Source of the DNA: an uncultured Acidimicrobiales bacterium | GTDB taxonomy: Bacteria; Actinomycetota; Acidimicrobiia; Acidimicrobiales; UBA10347 | Assembly: GCA_937942965.1 (NCBI GenBank) | Contig: CALDGN010000029.1 | Location: 1-9,885 of the forward strand | Direction: 5' to 3' | Length of the DNA stretch: 9,885 bases | Shown here: positions 1-8,300 of the stretch, in pieces | Position numbering within the stretch: position 1 is the stretch's first letter | Layout: each line of letters begins with the position of its first letter | The notes under the pieces: generated by a model | What the model saw: only the letters and a program-made list of their open reading frames with translations | The model's database searches: none | Told to the model about the DNA's origin: nothing | Made by a program: the position numbers and the translations under genes

Positions 1-11
1 CACTCGACCCC

Positions 12-566
12 ATGGATCGAGATCTGAAACGCTGTTTGGGGCAGATGATGAAGGGTGTGCAGGTCGTTTCCTCCGCCCACGGTGGTGTGACCCGGGGCTA
101 TTGCTCTCATTGGGTCATGCAAGTGTCCTTCGAAGAACCAATCATGCTCTGTTCGATCTCACCGAAGCACGACACCCACGCATTGATCGAAGCGTCGGGG
201 TGGTTCACAGTGTCGAACCTCGCCGGCGATCAGGTCGACGTCGGCCAGTACTTCTCGTACCCCGGTCGCAAGTTCAAGCACATGGCGCCCGAGTACCTCG
301 AAATGATCGACGGCATGCCGATCGCCAAGGACTGCATCTCGTGGTTCACGTGCGAGATCTTCGACCGCATCGACAAGTTCGACCACGTGTTGTTTTTCGC
401 CCGGGCAGTGACCTGGGGCGAAGGTCGACTCGGCGAGCCGCCACTCGTCTATTCATCTCGCCACGGTTGGCGTATCGCCGAAACCAAGGCTCGAGAAGAG
501 GGCGTCTCGGTACGTGACACGTTGCTGGCTCGCCTGGCCGAATTCGAAGAGGCCAACGAGGACTAA
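12..566 (+). CDS. Flavin reductase-like (FMN-binding split-barrel) protein
   Basis: 184 residues, probably a cytoplasmic flavin reductase or flavin-binding protein of the split-barrel superfamily. Members bind FMN or FAD, and many reduce it with NAD(P)H to supply a partner oxygenase. Seen: an N-terminal LKRCLGQMMKGVQVVSS (residues 5-21) matching the usual LG..-GV-VV opening; GYCSHWVMQVSFEEP (29-43), the typical G-S-W-QVSF-PP flavin-contact strand; WFTVSNLAGDQ (64-74); and DHVLFFARAV (124-133), matching the DH-L-GEV strand. No signal peptide or membrane segment. The charged C-terminus (155-184) looks helical. Length fits single-domain members. Only 11 bases precede the ATG and they contain no Shine-Dalgarno; the frame is open to the window edge, so translation could begin outside it. 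No oxygenase partner is visible, and the substrate cannot be named. It faces the next gene tail to tail with an 8-base gap. Confidence 0.82.
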   Translation: MDRDLKRCLGQMMKGVQVVSSAHGGVTRGYCSHWVMQVSFEEPIMLCSISPKHDTHALIEASGWFTVSNLAGDQVDVGQYFSYPGRKFKHMAPEYLEMIDGMPIAKDCISWFTCEIFDRIDKFDHVLFFARAVTWGEGRLGEPPLVYSSRHGWRIAETKAREEGVSVRDTLLARLAEFEEANED

Positions 567-574
567 CCGAGGGG

Positions 575-2197
575 TTACGGAATCCTCACGCGGCACTCAT
601 CGCCGAACCGCTCGGCGTTCGCAGGACACTCGCCGAGACGCGGTGGCGGCGGGCCGAGTGAGGCATAACAGCGACCCTCGATCTCACGCGACGCCTGCGG
701 TGGACACTGCGTGAGTCGCCCATCGAAGTCGGGATCGCCGTAGAGCAACATGCACGAGCCTTCGAGCAAGATGCCGCTTCCCTCGCACTCGCCGGGCAGG
801 CGTTCAGGAGCGATGACCTGGTAGCAGTTCGGTGGAGAGCCGTTGGTGCCACGTGGGCAGCCAGGATCGCGTGGAGCAACCTCGGGGGCGGGCCCCTGGT
901 TTGCACCAGCGGTCGGAGTTGGCCGTGGCGTCGGCGTCGGCACCGCGGGAAGCCCAACGACCTCGACCTTGGCGCCTGCGTCGACGATGCGGGCGAGCTG
1001 GCGGGCTTCGCTCTCGGCAATCAGGATGTCGCCATCGGTCACGTACTCACCCAGCACCGAGTCGTCTGAGGCGGGTACGACGCGGAGTCCATCACCGCCT
1101 GCGGCTGGCGCCAAGACCAACAGCGGGGCAGCGTCGTCGACCCCGTCACCGGCGGGGTTCTCGACAACCCATGACTGGAGCTGCGGTGTCGGGTCGCTGC
1201 GACGTCCGGTCGCAATCGAAGCGACGAAGATGGCGTCGTTGCCCTCGAACACGCGGATCTCGTTGGCCAGCACATCGATCTGTACGAGCCGGTTCGACGA
1301 GGTCCAGTCGAAGTCGCTGCTCAGCACCCAGGCGGTTTCGCCCGATTCGGTTGGAAGCGAGATTTGTGCCCAGTCGGTCTCGGGGTCACCCGAGATCACC
1401 CGGAACCGCAGCGCAGCGCCCGACGGCCATGGGTTGGTCAGTCGGCGTTCCCCAATGAGCGGCTCGAATTCGTCGCCGTTGGGTTCGACGTGAAAGGCAG
1501 GCGATGACGTCTTGGGTGACACCACGAAGGTGAATGGCGCCCAGCGCGGTCCGCCCGCGGCCGGGACCCACGATGGGGTCGGCGGAACGGGCGTCGGCGA
1601 GGGCAGCGGGGTTGCGGTCGGGTCGACCGATGGTCGTGGGGTCGGCGTGGGCACCTCGATCGGTGCGTCCTCGGTGACCGACACGAGCTCGTCGGGTTCC
1701 GGGTCGTCGGCGAGGGCCCGGAGGGCGAAGTACACCCCGCCGGCCAGGATTTGGGCCGCGATCACGACGGCCAGCACGAGCACAGCGCCCGTCGGTCGGC
1801 GGCGGGTCGGCGACGACGTCTCGCCTGCGTCGGCGGCTTCAGCTTGGCGCTGTCTTGCCTCGGCAATGAACGCGGCTGCGGTGCTCTGCGTATCGCTCGT
1901 CTCGTCGACCGGAGGGTCCTCGACAACACGAGATGTCGCCACCGAGGGCTCGGTCGCGGGCGCTTCGGGGGCTTCGTCCGGGACCTCCGTCAGATCGGTG
2001 TTGGTGAGGTCGGTGTTCGTGAGGTCGGTGTTCGTCAGATCATCGAGATCGGTGTGGTCACCGACGGTCCGGTCTTCGAGCTCCGCGTCGACGGCGGCGA
2101 GTACCTCGGGATCGAGTGCGCGCCGCTTGAGCTCCGCGAGCGCGTCAGCATCCGCGTCGATCGTTTCTTCAGCCTCGTCGTCCCCGAAGTCGGTCAT
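575..2197 (-). CDS. Membrane-anchored SH3/L,D-transpeptidase-like protein, probably catalytically dead, with Cys-pair tail
   Basis: 540 residues from the chosen ATG. Residues 1-136 are an acidic, cytoplasmic, low-complexity region with a TDLTN repeat (about 49-73). A basic stretch, SPTRRRPT, precedes one membrane helix (137-163), so the rest should lie outside the cell. A Pro-Thr linker follows (about 183-208). Residues about 223-293 resemble the SH3-like domain before bacterial L,D-transpeptidases (WAQISLPTESGETAWVLSSD). Residues 303-416 resemble the YkuD fold: RLVQIDVLANEIRVFEG, then ATGRRSDPTP. Where active enzymes have IHG there is LAP (362-364), and where they have SHGCIR there is TDGDIL (387-392), so the nucleophilic Cys is Asp. 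Loss of peptidoglycan cross-linking activity is inferred; peptidoglycan binding or a scaffold role could remain. A second Pro-Thr linker and four Cys pairs (447-536) end the protein. Start: ATG 2197 begins the acidic MTDFGDDEAEE and has GGTGG just upstream. GTG 2233 (12 extra, Arg-rich residues, AGAGG upstream) is an alternative. Confidence 0.8.
   Translation of the reverse strand: MTDFGDDEAEETIDADADALAELKRRALDPEVLAAVDAELEDRTVGDHTDLDDLTNTDLTNTDLTNTDLTEVPDEAPEAPATEPSVATSRVVEDPPVDETSDTQSTAAAFIAEARQRQAEAADAGETSSPTRRRPTGAVLVLAVVIAAQILAGGVYFALRALADDPEPDELVSVTEDAPIEVPTPTPRPSVDPTATPLPSPTPVPPTPSWVPAAGGPRWAPFTFVVSPKTSSPAFHVEPNGDEFEPLIGERRLTNPWPSGAALRFRVISGDPETDWAQISLPTESGETAWVLSSDFDWTSSNRLVQIDVLANEIRVFEGNDAIFVASIATGRRSDPTPQLQSWVVENPAGDGVDDAAPLLVLAPAAGGDGLRVVPASDDSVLGEYVTDGDILIAESEARQLARIVDAGAKVEVVGLPAVPTPTPRPTPTAGANQGPAPEVAPRDPGCPRGTNGSPPNCYQVIAPERLPGECEGSGILLEGSCMLLYGDPDFDGRLTQCPPQASREIEGRCYASLGPPPPRLGECPANAERFGDECRVRIP
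590..859 (-). repeat. Four-unit C-x10-11-C repeat encoding the extracellular tail
   Basis: Residues 447-536 of the membrane protein hold exactly eight cysteines in four pairs spaced C-x10-C, C-x10-C, C-x11-C and C-x10-C. Units end in NCY, SCM, RCY or ECR, and units 2 and 4 open with GEC. Three units have a Gly two or three residues before the second Cys. This looks like a tandem mini-domain with one disulfide per unit. It lies outside the membrane after a Pro-Thr linker, where disulfides could form. I do not recognise the family. Confidence 0.7.
1991..2050 (-). repeat. 15-bp tandem repeat encoding a TDLTN array
   Basis: Four 15-bp units: 1991-2005, two identical copies at 2006-2020 and 2021-2035 (plus-strand gaggtcggtgttcgt), and a degenerate unit at 2036-2050. 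They are in frame with the minus-strand gene and encode DLTNT steps in its cytoplasmic tail. The identical copies point to recent slippage or duplication. The protein pattern resembles the pentapeptide-repeat consensus A(D/N)LxX, but the array is only about one helical coil long, so a stable beta-helix is doubtful. Confidence 0.8.
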
Positions 2198-2391
2198 GGC
2201 TCCACCGGCCCGCCACCGTACTCGCGCCGCCACGCGACCTCTGGTCCACTTGAGACAACAGTGTTAGAGTCCCGACCTGGGGAAGCCGCTGGCTGGCGGT
2301 CCGCCCCCGAGGTCACGATGCCCAGCGCCACCATGCATATCGCCATCGTGAACCCACGCTCCCCCAACGTCGCACCACGGATCGATGCGTC
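2198..2391. promoter_or_regulatory. Divergent intergenic region, promoters of both membrane-protein genes
   Basis: This 194-bp gap separates the starts of two divergent genes, so both promoters should lie here. The most AT-rich patch is about 2249-2270. It holds a TAGAGT -10-like hexamer on the plus strand at 2265-2270, with no good -35 at normal spacing, and the short palindrome AACAGTGTT at 2257-2265. The plus-strand gene has only a weak purine match (CGGA, about 10 bases before its ATG). No terminator or riboswitch was recognised. The existence of promoters is inferred from gene orientation; the exact elements are guesses. Confidence 0.35.
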
Positions 2392-5300
2392 ATGGCGATG
2401 ACCTCGCGCCGAAGCGCCGCATCGCTGGCCATGTTGCTGTGTATTGCCGTGATCGCGTCGACGATCTTCTTCGCCTTGCGCGCCGATGGCCGCGAGGGCA
2501 CCGAGAACACGACCAACGACGGTGGCGCATGGCTCGTGAATCAGCGCGCGGGCAGCATCGGTCACCTCAACCGCCAGGTCAAAGAGCTTTCATCGGCCGT
2601 TCGGATCGGCGAGGCCGCCGCGAGCATCGAGGTCTACCAACCACTCGACACCGTCGTGGCCCACGACCGGTCCACCAACTCCCTCACCGTGCTCGACCAG
2701 CGCACCCACCTGCTGCTGAACACGGTCCGCGTGCCCGGCGACGCTCGGGTCCTGCGCCATGACAACGGTCTGATCATCGCCAGCGCCACCGGCGATCAGG
2801 TCTGGAACCTTGGTTCGACCACGCTCGCCGAGGTCCAGAACCTCGACGCGATCGCGCCGAGTCATCAGGGAACGGTCGATGCGATCACCACCGACCAACG
2901 TGGCGTGTTGCTCATCGCCCAGGGAAACACGCTGTTGCGTCTCAATGGGGATCTGACCGAGCGGATCTCGCTTCCGAGCGGCATCGGCAGCGTCGATGAC
3001 ATCGTGCTCGACGGCGACGTCGCGATGCTCCGGGCCGGCAATCGGCTGGTGCGCGTCGAAGGCACCGAAGCCAAGCTGCTCGACGGAACGACCGGCGGGT
3101 GGCAGGTCGCCGGCCAAGGTTCGGCGAGCAAGACCGGCACGATCAGCGCCATCGATGCGGACAATCAGGTGTTGCGCATCGATACGTCCTCGGGCCAAGC
3201 GAGGGTCCTCGGCCGTCTCGACGGAGCGATTCCTGTCGCGCCGATCGAGCACCAGGGATGCACCCACGCACTCGTCAACCGCCCCGCTCAATACTGGGTG
3301 GCCTGCGGCGACAACGCTCCGACGGTGACCGAGCTCCCCGGTGCGGGCAACCGTGACCTGCGCCTGCGGCTCGTCAACGGCTGGGTCTGGATCAACGACC
3401 TGGTGTCCGGCAACCTGTGGACGGTCGACGAAGAACAACGACTGAGCCTGGTCGACGACTGGGGCGCGGTGCTGCCGCTCGAGGCCGACGATGATGACGA
3501 AGAAGCGGGATCGACCGACTCCGAAGACGACCTCGTCGAAGAGGTCGAGAACCCCGACGCCGAAGATGCTGAAACGATCGAGGCCGACGAGTTCGACGAA
3601 GACGGCGTGAACCAACCGCCGGTCGCGTTCGACGACGACGATCACGAAACCCACCAGGGGCGTCCGATCGTCATCAATGTCGTCGGCAACGACGAGGACC
3701 CCGACAACGACGTGCTGCTCGTGTCATCGGTCGAGAGCCTCGCCGGGGCAGACGCGGATATTCGGGCAACCGTCGACGGCAACAGCATCCAGGTCACGCC
3801 GGCGCCTGAATTCGTCGGCACGCTGCGCTTCCTGTACACGATCACCGATGGTCGAGGCGGCAGCGACTCGGCCAGCGGCACCGTGGTCGTCGCCCGCCGC
3901 GACGGCAACGACAACCAGCCGCCCATCGCCGTCACCGACGTCACCGCGATCACCGCAGGCGAGCGCGGCATCATCGACGTGCTGCTCAACGACTCGGATC
4001 CTGATGGCGACTCGTTGGTTGTCGTCGAGGCCACTGCACCCCAAGGCACGATCTCGTTCGACCCGGCCGGCCGAGTCATCTACGAAGCGAGCACGACCAG
4101 CGACGAGGGTGAGATCGAGCTCACCTATGTCATCGAAGACGACTTCGGAGAACGCGATACCGGCATCATCCGCGTGTCGATCCGACTCAAGGACTCGAAC
4201 CAGCCTCCCGACGCTCGCAACGACGGCGCCGTCACCGTCGTCTCCCAGCCGGTGACCGTGAACCTGCTCACGAACGACACAGACCCCGACGGCGACGACC
4301 TGTTCGTCGCACAGCGTCCGGTCCTGTTGTCCCCGACCGGCATCGAGGTCTTCACGACGATCACGCCCGACGGCGAGTTCGTCTTCATCCCCGACGAAGC
4401 CGGCACCTACGTCTTCTCCTACGCCGCATCCGACGACGAAGACTCTGACGTCGCCCAGATCCGCGTCGAGGTCAGCGAAGCCACCCGTAACCGACCACCG
4501 GTCGCGGTCCGCGACGACGCCGTTATTCCGCTCGGCGAATCACGCATCGTCTACGCACTGCAGAACGACGGCGACCCCGACGGCGATGTGGTCGGCATCG
4601 TCGACCTCAACGTGCCACCGAACTCTGGGCTGCGGGTCGAACAGTTCCTCGACCTCGGCTTCCGGGTCGCAGTCGAGGGCAGCGGCCCCGCTCGCCGCAC
4701 CTTCACCTATTCGATCAGCGACGGCATCGCCGAGCCCGTTTCAGCGACCGTGGTCGTCGCAATCGCCGACGCCGAGACCGAGAACCAGGCACCGCTCGCG
4801 CAGGCGGACACCGTCGAGATCCGGCCCGGCACCTCGGTGATCGTGCCCGTACTCGACAATGACTTCGATCCCGAAGGCGGCGCACTCCGCGTCGTCGGCG
4901 TGTCGACGATCGGTGGAGCCGAAGCGGTCGTCGGCCCCGGCGAGCAGTCGGTCCGCATCAGCGTCGATCCCACGACCAGCACCAGCTTCTCGGTCAGCTA
5001 CGACGTCGTCGATGACGTTGGCAACCGGACCGCGGCGATCATCCGAGTGCGCGTGGTTCCGAACGGCGAACCGAACCGTCCGCCGGTCGCTCGACCCGAT
5101 TCTGCTCGTGCCCCGTTCGAGACCGAGATCAGTATCCCAGTGACCGACAACGACTCGGATCCCGACGGCGATGCGCTGCGAGTCGAGAGCATCGCCACCC
5201 AGCCCGACAATGGCGTTGCCGTGGTTGATGGCGCCACCGGCGAGGTCCGATACCGGCCCGCTGATGGCTATTCGGGCACCGACCGATTCACCTACACGGT

Positions 5301-8300
5301 CGTCGATGCCTTCGGAGCTCGGACACCCGGCGAGGTCCTCATCGGGGTCATGCCCGAACCCGAACGCAACCGCGACCCGATCGCGACCGACGACTCGTTC
5401 ATCACCGTCGCCACCGGTGAACGACTCGAACTCGATGTACTCCGCAACGACTCCGACCCTGACGGCGACCAGATCCGCATCATCAACTTCGACCAGCCCT
5501 CGATCGGCACCGTTGACCGCCCGCTCGACCGTTCACTGATCTCCTACATCGCTCCAGCTGAACAAGAGACCGACGAAACGATCACGTTTGAGTACACGAT
5601 CGGTGACGCACGCGGCGGGCGCGCCACTGCGACCGTCACCGTGTTGGTCCAAGCCACGCCGCCGCTTCCGGCCGGCACGCCGATCGCCGTCGACGACCTC
5701 TTCGGGCCAGTGCTCGCCGGCAGTGAGCTGCGCATGAACGTCGTCGACAACGACCGCGATCCCGATGGCGCCCTCGCCGATCTCCGCGTCAGCGTCTTCG
5801 ACGAGCGTCTCACCGTCGAGGGTCAGACGATCGTGATGGTCGTGCCGAACGAATCGCTGACCCTGACCTATGAGATCACCGACGTTGATGGCAACACGGC
5901 GAGCGCACTGATCGAGCTCACGGTCACCTCGCCCAAACCACCGGTCGCGATCGATGACCAAGCCGGTCCGTATCTTCCGGGCGAACAGTTCTGGGTCGAC
6001 GTGCTCGCGAACGACCTCGACGAAGACGGCGACCCTGCCGAGCTCGAGATCGTGTCGGTCGACGGCGCCGGAGCGATCATCGACGACGGCGAAGTCCGCA
6101 TCATTGCTCCCGATGCATCAACCCAGTTCAGCTACACGATTACCGACTCGACCGGTCTCGAAGCCTCGGCGACGATCTCGGTGATCGTGACCGAGAACCG
6201 GGCTCCGTTGGTCGAAGCGGGCGCGTTCGAAACCGCATTCGAAGAACCTGTCGAACTCGATCTCGCGCCGCTCGCCGTCGATCCTGACGGCGATGCCATC
6301 TTCTTCTCGTGCTGCGACAGCACCCGCGGCGGAGCGCCCCAAGTGCTCGAAGCCGGCGAGGACGTTCTGCGCATCGAGTTCACTCCCGACGCCGACTTCT
6401 CCGGCGACGCCGTCTTCACGTTCACTGCCGACGATCAGGCTGGCCACATCGTCGCCGGGTCGGTCACCGTGACCGTCGGCGAACAGCCGAATCGACCGCC
6501 GGCCGCGGTCGAGGGCACCGCCGAACTGCAGAAGCCCCGGGCCGAAGGCGTGCCCATCACCACCACGGTCGACGCCGCGGCACTTACGGTCGATCCCGAT
6601 CCCGACGACACGTTCACCTGGACCGTCGAGTCCGCCCCGCAGAACGGCCTCGAGGCCCGCATGCTTCCTGACGGCTTGCTCGAGATCATCGCGACCGACC
6701 AATCCGAAGTTGGCGAAACAAGCCTGATCTGGGGCGTCGCCGATGCCGAGGGCGAGACAGCGACCGCAAACGTCTTGATCACGCTGCTTGCGCCGCAGAA
6801 CGATCCTCCCGAAGCAACGGCACAGTCGCTCGACGTACCGGCTGGCAACACGACAACGATCAACCTGTCCGAATTGACGTTCGACGACGACCCCAACGAA
6901 GTCCTCGGATGGGAGATCGCCGCCGCGCCACCCACCGGCATCACCGTCACCCAGACCGGCTCGAGCGAGATCACCGTGGCTGCCGCCATCAACGCTGTCA
7001 ACGAGTCGACCACGTTCGAGTACACCGTCACCGATCGGTTGGGCGAAGCAGCAACGGCACCCATCGACATCACCGTCGGCCTGCCCGACTACCCACTGCT
7101 CGACGCCGTCGATGACACAGCCGAGACCCTGCAAGAGCAACCCGTGACGATCCCCGTGCTGGCCAACGACAGCGACCCGATCGGTCAAGGTCTCACCATC
7201 GTCAGTCCGGGAAGCTCACTCGACGGAGCCGTGACCGCCAGCGGCGACTCGATCGACTTCCGGCCAAACCCAACCTTCTTCGGGTCGACCAGCTTCAGCT
7301 ACACGATCCGCGACGCAAGCGACACGCCCGACCGAGAGGTCAGCGCGACCGTGACGATCGAGGTCACTGGTCGCCCCGACGCCCCGAATCCTCCTGAGTG
7401 CACGCCTGAATCACGCATCGCGAACCTGACCTGGACCACCCCCGCCGACAACGGCGCACCGATTACCGCCTATGAGTTCACGGCGCAAGGACTGCCCGAT
7501 GTCTGGTCGTTCACGCCAGGAGCGGTGGCGAGTAGCACTCAGCTCACCGACCTCGAGAATGGTCGTTCGTACGCGTTCCGTATCCGGGCCGAGAACATCG
7601 CCGGCTGGGGCGACTGGTCTGAGTACGCACTGGCGTGCACCCCCGACATCGAGCCCGAGCGCCCCGCACCTCCGCAGGTCACCCACGGCGACGGCTGGCT
7701 CGAAGTCACCTGGACCGAGCCTGCCAACGAGGGCAGCGAGATCACCGAGTACGAAGTTCGCATCGGCGGCGGCAGCGTCCAGACCAGCACCGACACGTTC
7801 TTGCGTTGGACCGGGCTCGACAACGGCACCGACTACACATTCCAAGTCGCGGCCCGCAACGCCAAGGGCCTCGGTGAGTTCTCGACTGCGTCGACGCCGG
7901 AACACCCATCAACAACACCCGCTGCTCCCGTTATCCAGGCCACGACTCGCGCCGATCTCGTTGGCGCCCAGGCAAGCGGCATCCTCGAAGTCAACTGGAC
8001 GCCCGTGCCGGTCTCCCAAGACGGTGGCGACACGATCACCGAGTATCGGATCGAGCTTCGCATCGTCGGTAACAGCGACACCACGACTGCCATTGCCCCA
8101 GGTGCGAACACCAGCTCGTACGTCTGGTCAGGGCTGCCGAATGGCCGCGATTTTGAGTTCCGGGTCTATGCCGTCAACCGCGACGGTGACTCGCCGCCAT
8201 CAGGTTGGTCTGCTGCGCTGCGCCCGTGCACCGTTCCCGCAAGCCCGCCGACGGTGAGCGCCGCGGCCGGGGACACCGACGCACAGGTGACCTGGGTCGT

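Noticed and set aside
561..580. Bidirectional intrinsic terminator between the convergent genes
   Set aside because: The stem is only five base pairs and no T tract follows on either strand.
1991..2050. Short direct repeats as a CRISPR or iteron array
   Set aside because: Units are contiguous without spacers, in frame with a coding sequence, and encode a regular TDLTN peptide.
1512..2401. Plus-strand open frames opposite the pseudo-transpeptidase gene
   Set aside because: Ser/Ala/Val/Arg low-complexity translations of the antisense of Pro-Thr and acidic regions; the minus-strand frame carries the membrane helix and domain motifs.
2422..2484. Lipoprotein or Tat signal at the start of the giant protein
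   Set aside because: Cys17 lies mid-helix in MLLC without a Gly/Ala/Ser before it, so there is no lipobox; SRRSAAS lacks the hydrophobic residues of the Tat motif. A signal anchor fits better.
2590..3654. 354-codon open frame on the minus strand inside the giant gene
   Set aside because: Shadow of G/C third-position bias opposite a convincing coding frame; its composition matches no recognisable domain and no start context is seen.
6118..7188. 356-codon open frame on the minus strand inside the Ig-like array
   Set aside because: Lies entirely opposite conserved repeats 9-12; it reads as low-complexity Gly/Asp/Arg translation typical of antisense frames in GC-rich DNA.
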